Assembly: GCF_041260155.1 (NCBI RefSeq)
Contig: NC_091933.1
Location: 27,071,933 to 27,135,932 of the forward strand
DNA: 64,000 nucleotides
Source: Ptychodera flava
Lineage: Eukaryota; Hemichordata; Enteropneusta; Ptychoderidae
Direction: 5' to 3'
Below are positions 22,168 through 64,000 of the stretch, in pieces (within the stretch, counting starts at the first letter, position 1; the number at the start of each line of letters is the position of its first letter). The notes beneath the pieces are model-generated. The model was given only the letters and a program-made list of their open reading frames with translations. It was not told the DNA's origin and did no database searches. A program made the translations under genes and the position numbers.

Positions 22168-23621
22168 CAGGGCTCAAAGTAGCGACCATTTTCAGTAGCA
22201 TAGGCGACCAATTAAATTTTATGAGATTGCGACTGAATTTTTTTCAAGACATTTCTCCATACCGTATACGTGATCAAATACAACATATATTCGCTCAGTG
22301 TTCACGGAGCATTGTCCTGAAAGGCCACGACCCCAAAATACGCATTGAATAAGCATAGCCGTTGAGCGGAGTTACTCAAGGTTTGAGCGCCTTCTCTCCT
22401 CTGCACAGCGCTGCCAATGTGTCTGCTGATGTTATCTTGAATGATCTGTCAAAATATCCCATGAATTTAATGATAAATTTTACTACAATCCAATCAAGTA
22501 TCAGAAGCAGTTTTAGTGCTGTCACATCATTTCAAATGAACCAATCATAATCCCAGCATAAAATGTCATCAAAATATAGCTGACAAGGGAAAACAAGCAA
22601 CCAGTAACTGCAACATGTTTCATGCGTTCACGTGCGTAATGAATATTTGCGTTAGTGGCATGTGACCGGCTAGACCATTTCCGGAAATCGTCCTTTGGAA
22701 AGCAGATCAAAGCATCGATTTCATCAAGCTTGGACTGGATTATCCTGTTTCATAAAGGTTTTTGTTTTCAGCTAGATCTAAATAGCAAGCAACTTTGTTG
22801 AAATATCATGGCAAATCTGCCAGGTAGCGACTGCAATTATGTAGAACCATGGACATGATGGAGGTAGTAGAGAACAGACCATGGATGGGACTGTGGCGAT
22901 GACCTCAATGACCCGAGCGAGTTCGATACACGCCACAAGTACCGCTGCGATATCACAGCTAGGATTAAATGCGCATATACGTTTGAGTTTTGTTCTCTTG
23001 CCTACAAAATATCTATCGAAAGTTGATAGTTGCTGCATTTCTATTCAGAGTTTTTGTTGAAAAAAGTAGCTATCTACGGCTAGCGGCTTAATTGGTCCCC
23101 CAAAATAGTACTGCTGAAAGTTTTGGAGTGACCTGCAGAACGGAGTTGTAGAGCGGGGCAAACTGCGTAACACTAAAACTGGATCGCACAGTAACAAATG
23201 ACAGAAACCGATCGAGCCTGTTGCGACAGCTACTAGACTAGCTGAAGTCTATTTATCATAGAATACAGGTATTTCTCGATATTTCGCGATACAATTAATT
23301 TCCATGCATTCTGGTGTATCTTATCATAACGCAAGTTGATCAACATGTTCTGGCAATGACAGTTGACGCAAACGCAAGGAAAGAAAAGAGATGGGCCGTA
23401 CTGAAATATTAAAGGACTCTGACAACAGCTCACACATTAATTTAATCTTTATTAGGGAAACAAAATGTACCGATCGGGACATAGGCCTATTATACCATTT
23501 TATTCATCTCGTTTTCTTTTATGACGCTTTCCTACATCATATGAGATGATATTTTCTTTGCGACAGCAGTCTAAATATAACATGTCATCGACTTAGGGGC
23601 ATGCGATAACGTTGAGCCCTG
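22168..23621. mobile_element. hAT-like element nested in the 21301-24344 element
   Basis: The ends are CAGGGCTCAAAGTAGCGACC on the left and the inverted CAGGGCTCAACGTTATCGCA on the right. The flanks CATTCAAT (22160-22167) and CATTCACT (23622-23629) match at 7 of 8 positions. CAGGGCTC termini with an 8-bp duplication are typical of hAT. It has no transposase. Confidence 0.75.
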
Positions 23622-23877
23622 CATTCACTGTCGTTATGACGATCACTTTCTCAGAGATATCAGTTTAAAACAAGAAAATTACCTTTTAAGTTTACAACTC
23701 GTCAAATTGGGCGGGTCAGCTAAATTTCCATTATCGATACTAATGATGTCAACAGAATGTTTAAGTTGGTTGTTGTGATAAAGTTAATACGAAAACGAAT
23801 ACGAATACGAATACGAAAATGATGTTTGTTTAAAAAATCTTTCCTCCAAAGACTGCTACTGGCCCACAGGCGCTAAT

Positions 23878-24046
23878 AGCTTGGTCGTCTGCTAAATAGA
23901 TCGATTTTCGGCTCGATCTATTGATCCCGTGGTCAGTATGCCCGCCACTGTAACCTAGTGAGTATTTTGGTTACAATGGCGCGCATATCGACAACGGGAT
24001 CGATAGATCGAACCGAAAATCGATCTATTCAACAGACTACCCAGCT
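23878..24046. repeat. Fold-back repeat
   Basis: Imperfect inverted arms contain AATAGATCGATTTTCGG.TCGATCTAT.GATCCCGT on the left and its reverse complement on the right, with the centre near 23955. It lies within the 3044-bp element. Confidence 0.75.
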
Positions 24047-24680
24047 AAGGAGTGCCTGTGTACTGGCCGTTTGTTTTTAAAATCTCTCCTCTAATTATAG
24101 CAACGATATCTTTCAATCTAGGGCCTAAAAAATTGGATCTTTTTCAACTTACATTCTCAAATATTGAAGTATTGATATATTGTCATATAAAAAGCACTTT
24201 AAGTTCTGTAAAGACAGAACTTTCATATAATACATACGCAATTTGGACTAAAAATAAAAAATTTTGTCAGTGACTCCAATACGAATACGAATACGAATAC
24301 GAAAACGAATACGAAAACGAATACGAAAATAACTTCAGCATCGTACGGCTTTCACTTGTGTGAGCATTGTTCGTTCCATCGACTAAGTAGAGCATGGCGT
24401 AGGGTTTAAATAAACTGTCCGATCCGCACAAAATTCGATCTCTGCCACTCACCGGTTTCTTTACATATCTGCTGACTTGAGTAAGACTCAAAATAGAGAA
24501 ATATCTGACTTAAAAAGCACACGCTGACACTCAAACCTTCCAGTGCCAGTGCAGCATGCAACGTAAAACACTCTCTGGATAATTCCCGTCTTGGACTCCC
24601 TAGGTATACAGTGATAACACACAAGAACTCCCAGGCAAAATAGAAAATACACAGGTCCTCCATACATAATCTATGAGAAG

Positions 24681-25203
24681 CTATGAATAATTTATTTTAA
24701 ATACAAAACTAGCTAAATCTGTGTATTTATAGATTCTTGATTATTGATATTAATGTACTTGATAAGACTAGGGTAGTTACCAGTGCATGTGTGAGCAAGA
24801 AATATGATTTTGGAATTTCACCGAATTGTTAATTCACTATCTTGTCAGAGGAAACTATAAATAATTTTTTTCCATAACATAACTAGTTAAATCTGTGTAT
24901 TTATGTACGCTTGATTATGATATTAATTTACTTGATTAGACTAGGGTGGTAACAAGTGGATGTTTGTGCAAGAATTTGATTTTGGAATGTCACCGAAATG
25001 TTGATTCACTATCTTGTCTATATGGAAACTATGAATAATTTTTTTTCCAATATAAAACTAGGTAAATCTGTGTATTTATGTACTCTTGATTATTGATATT
25101 AGTGTACTTGATTAGACTACAGCGATTACAAGTTCATGTGTGTGCAAAAATTTGATTTTGGCATTTCACCAAAAATGTTGATTCTCTAGTATGTGAGGAA
25201 ACT
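24681..25203 (+). repeat. 174-bp tandem repeat, three units
   Basis: Units start at 24681, 24855 and 25029 with CTATGAATAAT. Each contains AAATCTGTGTATTTAT, CTTGATTA, GACTAGGGT and TTTTGGAATTTCACCGAA. A partial related unit, TTTGGAATTTCACCGAAATG, occurs at the other end of the host element near 19810. Confidence 0.8.
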
Positions 25204-25420
25204 TTTTCAGCCCGGGCCACAGGGTGCGAAGGGATAATGAATCAAATCTGATGAAATTTTTTTTTTTCATGGGGGGGGGGGGGGTCACATTTTACAATTG
25301 ATGAATTGAGGGGGGGTCAAATTTTAGAAATTTGATTTGGAGGGGGGGTCGCTTTTTTACGTTTCATTGTCGCTCAAATTCCACCGGCCCCCCCCCCCTC
25401 CCCGTAAATAACGAATGCTC

Positions 25421-26430
25421 CCTTAGGGTCGATCTAAAAGAAGGCCGAAAAATGTTATGATACTCTAAGCGAGCTGAACTCCAATGCGAATGGTTAGATA
25501 ATTTGGAGGATGTCTTGACTGATCTCGTCTCATTAAGATTATTTGGCGGTCAGTATTGAATTTCAACTGCGTCACAAGTTTGCGTCGAACGGTCAACGAA
25601 CGATATTTTAGAAATCTGGAGACATGGCACATCGCAGTTTTATTTTAGTATTTTATATTTTACAAAAGATGTAAGAAGCAATGATTTTGTTGAAAATTCT
25701 GAAAAAAATATAGGAAGATTTGATCGCGAACACATTTTCACTTGAGGGTCAACTAGCCCTGCGTACGATGCTGTGTGTTCCGCTACAGCTAACCGCCCCG
25801 CTCACCACAGCCCTGCAAAGACCCGTACGTTGGGTCGGTGACTTCAAATCCATTTTGGAACTTGACGTAAAAAGCCAAATTTACTGCCGAAATTCAGCGT
25901 TCTTGGGCCCAAGTCGTATCCCAGCCTACCTCAGCTACTCGATCGCTTCCAAAAATGACAGTCTTTTATTCACTTCTCGTAAATAACCGTCGATGTCGGC
26001 AACACTCTCGCTGGCCCTGCGTACGATGCTGTGTGTTAGCTGTAGCACATAGCATCGTACGCAGGGATAGGGGTCAACATGGGGTCGCAGCCATGTTGCC
26101 TCAAAACTTATTTCTGTCTGCACTCAAAACTCAAAAATGTCGCATATGAACCTGAAAAATCGATGTAATTTTGTCAAACTTCGGCGAAATTTCAGCCTAT
26201 AGACAAAATTTCATCTAGGTAAGGTAAATTTACTGAAATTTGATCGACAAATAATCCTGAGCTTGAACGTGACAGCTCGCCTTCTCCGGGAAGTCATGCA
26301 TCCGGCCAGCTGCCCATATGGCCGGGAGCATGAGATTGTTTTCAAGCGACGGCGGCAGACCGACCGTACGGGGCTCTGGATATGAACCTACCGCCGGTGT
26401 AGCTGTAATAACTGTTGCGTTGTTTTTAAT
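25421..26430. other. Intergenic with a GCCCTGCGTACG fold-back
   Basis: No gene is recognised. A GTACGATGCTGTGTGTTCCG segment near 25764 relates it to the fold-back family. A perfect short palindrome lies at 26015-26066. Confidence 0.4.
26015..26066. repeat. Perfect 16-bp-arm palindrome
   Basis: CCCTGCGTACGATGCT and its exact complement AGCATCGTACGCAGGG are separated by 20 bp. Confidence 0.8.
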
Positions 26431-26834
26431 CACCACGGACGAAGTCCGAGGGGACTTATAGGTTTGGTCATGTCCGTGCGTCCGTCCGTCCGTTCACGCC
26501 TAGTACCCAACCCCATACAGATGCACGTCGATTTGTTTCACAATGCTATCAAATTTGGCCGTGTTAGAGGACTTTTTAGTTTACACCTCCATAGACTCCC
26601 ATGTATAAGGCAGTTCTCCATAGACTCGCATGTATGATGCCAAGAAAAATAAAAATTTAGTTTCTCATCGTATTCATATTGCCTAAAGGATGCAGTGACA
26701 CAGTTTTTTTTGTCCCCACGGATAAAGTCCAGGGGGCTTATAGATTGGCTCATATCCGTCCGTGAGTCCATCAGTGAGTCCATCGGTTCACGCAGATATC
26801 TCAGACATTTTGACAAAATATCATGTGACCTTGG

Positions 26835-26847
26835 TGACCTTTGACCT
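26835..26847 (-). promoter_or_regulatory. DR1-type nuclear-receptor motif
   Basis: TGACCTTTGACCT, on the minus strand AGGTCA-A-AGGTCA, is the consensus direct repeat with 1-bp spacing bound by RXR/HNF4-class receptors in other animals. It lies within tandem repeat unit 1. No evidence of use is visible. Confidence 0.35.
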
Positions 26848-27060
26848 CAAATATACATTATTGTCCATAACTCAGTAACCACAAGTGCTAAACCTTTCAT
26901 ATTTGGTATGATGGGACACCTTATGATGCCACATATTGTACTCCATTAATTATGTGCATATCTTATTTTGAGCGAGCCAATAGAGCAAGAGGTCTGATTT
27001 CTGGTATATAGGGATAAGTTAACAATATAATTTGTTTGACAAAACTTCACGTGACCTCAA

Positions 27061-27073
27061 TGACCTTTGACCT
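27061..27073 (-). promoter_or_regulatory. DR1-type nuclear-receptor motif
   Basis: An exact TGACCTTTGACCT in tandem unit 2. Unit 3 carries a decayed form (27287-27299, second half-site TGATCT). Confidence 0.35.
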
Positions 27074-27512
27074 CAAATATACATATTTGTCCACAACTCA
27101 GTAACCACAAGTGCTACACCCTTCATATTTGGTATGAAAGGACACCTTATGACACCATATATTGTACCTCATTAATTATGTGCATATCTTATTTTGAGCG
27201 AGCCAATAGAGCTAGAGGTCTGATTTTTGGTATATAGGAATAACTTAGCAATACAATTATTATGACAAAATGTGACGTGACCTCAATGACCTTTGATCTC
27301 AAATATATATATTTGTCCACAACTCAGTAACCACAAGTGCTACATCCTTCATATTTGGTATGATAAGACACCTTATGACACCACATATTGTACCTCATTA
27401 ATTATGCGCATATATAATTTTGAGCGCGCCAATAGAGCTAGAGGTCTGATTTTTGGTATATAGGAATAACTTAGCAATACAATTATTTTGACAAAATGTC
27501 ACGTGACCTCGA

Positions 27513-27525
27513 TGACCTTTGACCT
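27513..27525 (-). promoter_or_regulatory. DR1-type nuclear-receptor motif
   Basis: An exact TGACCTTTGACCT in tandem unit 4. Confidence 0.35.
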
Positions 27526-27728
27526 CAAATATATATTTGTCCACAACTCGGTAACCACAAGTGCTACACCCTTCATAAATGGTATGATGGGACACCTTAT
27601 GACACCACATATTGTACCTCATTAATTATGCGCATATCTAATTCTGAGCAAGCCAATAGAGCTGGATGTCCGATTTTTGGTATATAGGGATAACTATAGG
27701 GCAGAAATCTAAATATGCCCATCTAAAT

Positions 27729-29795
27729 CAGTGTTTGATCTAGAGTGCGCCATTGCGCATTTTGCGCAAAAAAATCAGCTATGGCGCTATTTTCAAAGGC
27801 CATGGCGCCATTTCGGGCGCAATCAAGACCGGCGCCTGGTAGTTTGTTTCTGCCACGCCATGTTTTACGCCCATGCTCTACGACAACACGAGGATTTACC
27901 GTAACGTGGTATATATTCAATCACGACATTTTGCGACAATGACGTAAGTTGGGGTGACGTCTTTGACGGGACGTGTGCAGAAGGCCATGCGTAGCTATGC
28001 CAGCTGTACGATGCCAGCGGTACGATGGTTACTCTGCCGTGGCTATATCTGTAAAGCCGTCGGGTTGTCTCCTCACCCACGCCCGACGATGAAGGAGGTA
28101 CAACGATGGAAGTGTCAGAAACTGACACGCAGACCGATGTTGCCGGTTCGCAACACAACCGGACCCCGCAGGTGAATACAATTTTGGGAATTTTACCGTT
28201 GACTTCGATATGTAAGGCTACCATATGTAAGCTTAGACTGTAGTACGTTATGATCAAATAGCCAGCAATGCTGATACGGTATAACTATTTTACATGATGG
28301 AGTGGCCGGGACTGGTATTCAGTGCATGGTGTCGTGGACGCTAATTTCTGACATTTCTTGGGGTGATCAAAATATCCGAGTGGTAGGAAATGGTTATATT
28401 TGTAAACTGGCTGCGAGTTTCCGAGGACAAGTCACTTGTTTATTTATTCGTTTGGCAGTGACTCGCATACCAGCGTGGTAGCCACGTGGGGTTTCCAGTC
28501 GTACTAAAACGGTTTAGATATTTCATATTTCTGTCATCAAACAAATGGAGAAGAGAGTGAATGTTTTTGTCTCAGTTTAATTTTTCTCTAGTATACGTAA
28601 ATCTAGTATTTTACAGGTTTGATAATTTATTTTTTTCAACTTATTTACGTGAACCCCCAAATTTTATTTTAGTCCTTTACTCTAAACTTGAAATTTTGAA
28701 GAAATATAAGATAAAGGACACACTCTCAAATCTAAGTTTATTATTTCTCTGGATACCAAAATCTAGTATTTAACATTTTTAATAGTTTATTTTTTTAATT
28801 TATTTACCCCCTCTTTTTATTTTTTTCCTTTAGGCATACTTAAAATTGATTCAGAAATGGTACATGTTAGGGTGAAATTTTTATTAAAATCAGATTTGGC
28901 ATTTCAGTGTTCACAGCTCAATAAAAAAATCATATTTTCTTCTCTCAGGTGAAGTGGCTGTCACAATGGCACTGGCTGTACTATGGACATGATGAATGGT
29001 AGCTGATGGAACATGTCTGCAATAAAACATATGCATAATCATCAGTATTGAGTTGAGAAAATGGTCAAAATTTGAAAAAAAAAACGAATAAAAGTGTGTT
29101 ATTAAATGTTGACTCACCTGTACGTCTGTCTTTTTGAAGAGATCCTTCTTGCAGGTGAACTGCCAGTCACTGCAGTAACTTCATATTATTTGATTAAAGG
29201 GACAGTAGCTGTCACTTTTAATAGGCTGCTTTCAGTGTTTTTATTCTGAGTATCAAAATGGTTTTTGTAATTCTTAAAAAATCAAGTTTGTCAACAAAGT
29301 CTGTATATCCACTCTATTTCTAGCAGTGGTATTGTTGCCAATTGAATCTAAATTAAATTGTGAACAATAAGGGTTTACTTTACAACTAAAACATGAATAA
29401 CTAAAACGTAGTTGACAAACTGAATGCTAGTGAAATAACTTCAAGCTCGATAGAAAACTGCCGTTGTTGAATGACACACAGAAAGAAAAATATCAACAGT
29501 TACAGCTACTGCACCTTTTTGTCAATTCCTTTAGCACAGTGGAATCTGTCTTTGCAAATGTTGCCTGGCAACCCAGTCTGTCCATTATAAGCCTTTTAAA
29601 AACAATTAATTGCAATTTTAATTTGATTAATAATTCTGGGGGACCACTTTTTATCCGCTGGTTGGGATCAACAAGGGCCCTCTTTAAAAATTGCAAGGGG
29701 CCCAGCATGGCCCCCTTTTTTCGCCAATGGCCCCTTTTTTTCAAGGGAGTGGGCCCACGATGGCCCCTATTTTTGAAGTCCTAGATCAAACACTG
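27729..29795. mobile_element. CAGTG-ended DNA transposon, possibly hAT-like
   Basis: The ends are CAGTGTTTGATCTAG on the left and its inverse on the right (CTAGATCAAACACTG). CTAAAT flanks both ends directly. An 8-bp CTAAATAT also occurs both at 27711-27718 and just after the right end, so a 6-bp or an 8-bp duplication is possible. GGGCCAT/GGCGCCAT blocks lie just inside each end. There is no transposase. A possible two-exon mini-frame is noted separately. Confidence 0.65.
28106..29002 (+). CDS. Possible two-exon mini-ORF inside transposon
   Basis: ATG at 28106 (context caacgATGG) opens 22 codons, MEVSETDTQTDVAGSQHNRT then PQ, ending CAG|gtgaat at 28171. A good acceptor (ttcttctctcag) at 28948 continues in the same phase for 17 codons (VKWLSQWHWLYYGHDEW) to a TAG at 29000-29002. 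AATAAA follows shortly after. The total is 39 residues with no family match. It may be a remnant of a transposase gene or chance. Confidence 0.15.
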
Positions 29796-30103
29796 CTAAA
29801 TATTAGACATCTACCATCGAGAACAAAAGAAATTTGCTGTAATTTGAATATTTAAGGAGTTTAAGCAATTCCCGCAATAAATAAAGAACCCCTGCCTCAA
29901 ACTCAACAAAAGTTGCTAGACATATTTTGCCGTTGTCATGCCATTGCTTCGTTTAATAACCAGTTAATCAAATGCCTCATTGACAGGAGGAAATTCAAGA
30001 CCATATTTGAATAGTAGTATATATTGTCCTCAAAATTACTCTATCACGGCCCAAGTACTCATTGCCTTCAGCAATACTGCCTTGTTATCATTGTTATTAT
30101 TTT

Positions 30104-30514
30104 CACGCAATGCGATTGGAACTAATTTGGGATGATTGGATCTTCATATTGTTCAAATTTCTCAAAGGTGTTACGTGCACTATAGCTGAATGTTTTAATA
30201 TTACAAATTACTCAAAAAAAAGTGTATAACTTGAAAAGAAAAGCAGATGAGCTTACATTTGCAGATTAAAGGTATACAGTCACCTGTAATCTAAATATGG
30301 CCATATATGGTCAAAGGGGCGTTCCTTGGTATTCAAAATACCCATGTGAGGGTGCTGTTTTTAAAAAGCGGCCACCCGCTTAAAATCTGCGATTGGTTAG
30401 CTAGATTTTCTCTTTCCATGGTAACTGTGGCAAAATTGGAACAGGTGACAGTATACCTTTAAACCGACAATAATTCACTGTCCAATTATCCCAAATTATT
30501 TCCAATCGTGTTAC
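30104..30514. mobile_element. MITE family C copy interrupted by family A MITE
   Basis: The left end GCGATTGGAACTAATTTGGG and right end CCAAATTATTTCCAATCGTG (inverted) match copies at 50078-50261 and 53229-53440. The interior matches the reverse complement of 53229-53440 (GCAGATGAGCTTACATTTGC). It is split at a TTAA by the 30266-30462 element. Confidence 0.75.
30266..30462 (+). mobile_element. TTAA-flanked MITE family A, copy 2 (nested)
   Basis: It has the same ends as 2239-2428 (AGGTATACAGTCACCTGT / GTATACCT) and is bounded by TTAA at 30266-30269 and 30459-30462. It inserted into a family C MITE whose empty TTAA site is preserved in the 53229-53440 copy. Confidence 0.85.
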
Positions 30515-31220
30515 ACACAAATAGATAGACAGACTGACAGACAGACAAATTGATTGATTGATTGATAGATATGCCGTGCTATTACGTTTGAAAAGATACC
30601 AAAGTACATGTTACATTTCTCTGAGCAAGATGCTCATTCGACAGGCAGTCAATAAAAACCGTAACTTTCTAATCTCTCATCCACAGTATATCTAAACATT
30701 TACTTGAAAGCCTTGTACAGACTGTATTACGTAACGAATGGCGAAACGAAGAGGTGGAAATACTCATTACTATCGTAATTATTTATTCATGCGCATCCAA
30801 TTGCCATTTAATGTAAATGAAAATTTATACTGGTCAGTCAAAAGCGCATCAATCATTTATGTATGCGGGGTAGTCGACTTCCAAAACAAATGCATGTGAG
30901 CATTTACTCATGCGAAGCAATTATAAGCGAAAGCGGACTAATCGTGTAATTGGTGGTATCAGTCATTTTGCGATTACTATCTCAGTCATTATGCGATCTG
31001 TGCGCTGGACACATCAATATACGCCAACCTCGACAGTTGTTCTCAGGTAGTGGTCCATAAGACGCGACTTCTGCATGATCACCCACAGTCCCGAATGAAG
31101 GTCTTCCGTTCTCTAGGCTGCATTTCAGTCAATGTCATCGCCTTGGAAGTCTATCGGATTATCCAGTAAATGTCTAGCAGCCTACGGACTCTTAATTAAT
31201 TATAAGCTCGTCTTTTGAAC
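30515..31220. other. Flank upstream of putative mosaic-gene start
   Basis: It contains short tetranucleotide runs (acagacagac, gattgattgat near 30540-30570) and otherwise unique sequence. If the start at 31221 is right, the promoter and 5' UTR lie here. No TATA box at a convincing position is seen. Confidence 0.3.
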
Positions 31221-62586
<31,366 letters not shown>

Positions 62587-63223
62587 GTAAGGTTGTCTTG
62601 AAATGAATATATGGTTATGGAATAATATTAATAGAAGAAAATATGGCATGTGATGCCAGGCAAATAAAATGTTCATAATGTGAATATTTTGTCAAACATT
62701 AATATATTAAAATGCGACTAGTGACCTTTTTCATGTTTTGTATTGACACGCACAAACAAATGTTATTATTACACACCACATACTCATTCCGTGTTGCGAT
62801 TTGCCAAAATACGTCACGTGATGAGAAAAAAAAGATAAGTCTAGTATCACTGGATCGAAAAAGTGGCGCCTGATGGTATTTTTGAAATGCTGTTTCCCCA
62901 GGGAAAATAGTTATTGGACAAAAACCAGGTCACGTGATCTTACGCTTAGTATCGTCTGCTGATTTGAAACAATACCGGGAGACTACAACCTGTTGAGCGC
63001 CCGATATTAGCGAAAAGCCTCTAACTAACATGGCAGGATTTTCCATTCTAACAACATAGGAACTTGAAAAGCTCGACGTAAATGACTGCAACGATTCAAG
63101 TGCAACCAAGTAGGTCACGTGGTGTACGCTTAGGATATTGTTGCCGTTTTTGTGCAGGAATTGATAGTACTGTAACCGCTGTGGAGAACTGGCTTAGTAA
63201 ACGTCTCACAGTTGATTGTTGCA

Positions 63224-63224
<1 letters not shown>

Positions 63225-63317
<93 letters not shown>
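63225..63317. repeat. (AT)n microsatellite
   Basis: About 46 AT units. It produces spurious Ile-Tyr frames. Confidence 0.95.
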
Positions 63318-63320
<3 letters not shown>

Positions 63321-63371
63321 AAAGCACATTAAAAACAATAACCTGACACAACATGAGTCTGTGGTGTGTTA

Positions 63372-63590
63372 TAATACACTTATAACCCGGTCTTTTTTCG
63401 GGCTATAGCGCCCGTTTGTTACCCCTCGTGGTTGTGTGTTACCAGAAACACATCGCTATACCCCTCTGCTTGCGTCGGGGTATAGCGATGTATTTCTGGT
63501 AATGCACGGGCCCTCGGGGAAATAAACGGGCGCTGTAACCCCTCATGACCACGTAATAGGTAGTTATTAAATGACACACATGTTGAACAT
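63372..63590. repeat. Fold-back element family F, copy 2
   Basis: The arms GGGCTATAGCGCCCGTTTGT and AAATAAACGGGCGCTGTAAC, with an inner inverted pair ATCGCTATACCCC / GGGGTATAGCGAT. It is related to 34028-34200. Confidence 0.8.
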
Positions 63591-64000
63591 AGCACGCCCC
63601 ATAGAAGTTTATGGTAACTTGTTAACGACTTACTGGGCCGCAGAGTCACTCATTTGACTAAAAAAGTGACCCGAAGTGTATTTAAACGTGACAACTTTGG
63701 AATTTAAATTAACAAATTACACATTTTGCAAAGGGACAATCCAATATCCAAAACTATGCATAAAAAATGATAAACTGCATAACACCGATTGAAACAAAGT
63801 CGTCCTCCATTCGATGAGCGTTCGATTGTACTTTGCATACAGCGTAAAAAAATAATGAAAATATATAGGAAAGGCATGCAATAAAAACATAGTTAAACCC
63901 ATCTTCCATAAAAGCCCAAACAAGGTGACCATACTTACCTGCACATAATCCCTTGTGCAGGCTTTCATACATATTTGTGTGGATATGTGTGATTTACTCG

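Larger units (their letters stand above)
21301..24344. mobile_element. 3044-bp hAT-like element with perfect 80-bp TIRs and 8-bp TSD
   Basis: 21301-21380 and 24265-24344 are perfect 80-bp inverted repeats. They begin ACGATGCTGAAGTTATTTTC and contain tandem CGTATTCGTTTT/CGTATT units. The flanks ACGGCTTT (21293-21300 and 24345-24352) form an exact 8-bp target duplication, as made by hAT-type transposases, though other 8-bp superfamilies exist. A third stretch of the CGAATACG repeat lies at 23787-23822. There is no transposase frame, so it is non-autonomous. Confidence 0.85.
19646..25420. mobile_element. 5.8-kb PIF/Harbinger-like composite element
   Basis: The left end GGAGCATTCGTTATTTACGG is mirrored at the right, followed on both sides by a G-rich tract and repeated GGGGGGGTCAAATTTTA motifs. 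TTA lies just outside the left end (19643-19645) and, after one extra C, outside the right end (25422-25424), fitting a TWA duplication. It contains no recognisable transposase. It carries inverted repeats near 19951-20030 and 20229-20312, a 174-bp tandem array, and a nested 3.0-kb hAT-like element. Confidence 0.7.
26431..27700 (+). repeat. CCGTCCGT-headed repeat with a 226-bp tandem array
   Basis: The head CACCACGGACGAAGTCCGAG and a related head CCCCACGGATAAAGTCCAGG (from 26716) precede CCGTCCGTCCG stretches. Four 226-bp units then start at 26811, 27037, 27263 and 27489 (TGACAAAAT...). Each contains a TGACCTTTGACCT-type motif, CAACTCAGTAACCACAAGTG and CACCTTATGA. Confidence 0.8.
62587..64000. 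other. Intron or right flank, no exon recognised
   Basis: The next exon of the mosaic gene was not found before the window end. Two GGTCACGTG motifs (62934 and 63115) each precede ACGCTTAG, a short internal duplication. The rest is a microsatellite, a fold-back element and AT-rich sequence. Confidence 0.5.

Overview
The window is metazoan nuclear DNA. Coding sequence is sparse, split into short exons with GT-AG borders and separated by repeat-filled introns. The two recognisable genes and the repeat style (long AT runs, many TTAA- and TWA-flanked inverted-repeat elements, fold-back elements) suggest an invertebrate deuterostome. An acorn worm (hemichordate) is my first guess, with amphioxus or an echinoderm as alternatives. 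I cannot fix the species from the sequence alone. Both genes are on the + strand.

Gene 1 (2516-13093) is the 3' portion of a plexin-B-like semaphorin receptor. Eleven exons join with consistent phases into 480 codons plus a stop. They cover the Rho-GTPase-binding (RBD) insert and the C-terminal half of the cytoplasmic RasGAP domain. The ectodomain, transmembrane segment and N-terminal GAP half lie off the left edge. The product ends in -YGEVVV rather than the Ser/Thr-X-Leu PDZ ligand known from vertebrate plexin-B. One internal acceptor has been tandemly duplicated.

Gene 2 (31221?-62586, continuing off the right edge) encodes a secreted or cell-surface mosaic protein built from mostly phase-1 modules. 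In order these are: a tentative signal peptide, a hevein-like cysteine-rich module, a divergent FAMeT-like beta domain, an orphan frizzled-CRD half, a pentraxin/LamG-like domain, a Sushi/CCP module, a C-type-lectin-like domain over three exons, a second CCP and a LamG-like (ConA-like) domain. I do not recognise this domain order as a named protein. The modules point to extracellular ligand or glycan recognition, possibly adhesion or innate recognition.

The rest is mostly mobile DNA. I find four copies of a ~190-bp TTAA-flanked MITE, two copies of a 93-bp TTAA MITE, and larger TTAA elements at 15707-16656 and 59775-61628. PIF/Harbinger-like elements with TWA flanks lie at 3056-3321, 4105-4616, 19646-25420, 45442-47366, 53633-54109 and 54113-55690. 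hAT-like elements include a three-level nest at 19646-25420. Fold-back elements and tandem arrays are common, and some repeats carry consensus nuclear-receptor DR1 motifs. I see no intact transposase, no rRNA, tRNA or CRISPR array, and nothing bacterial.
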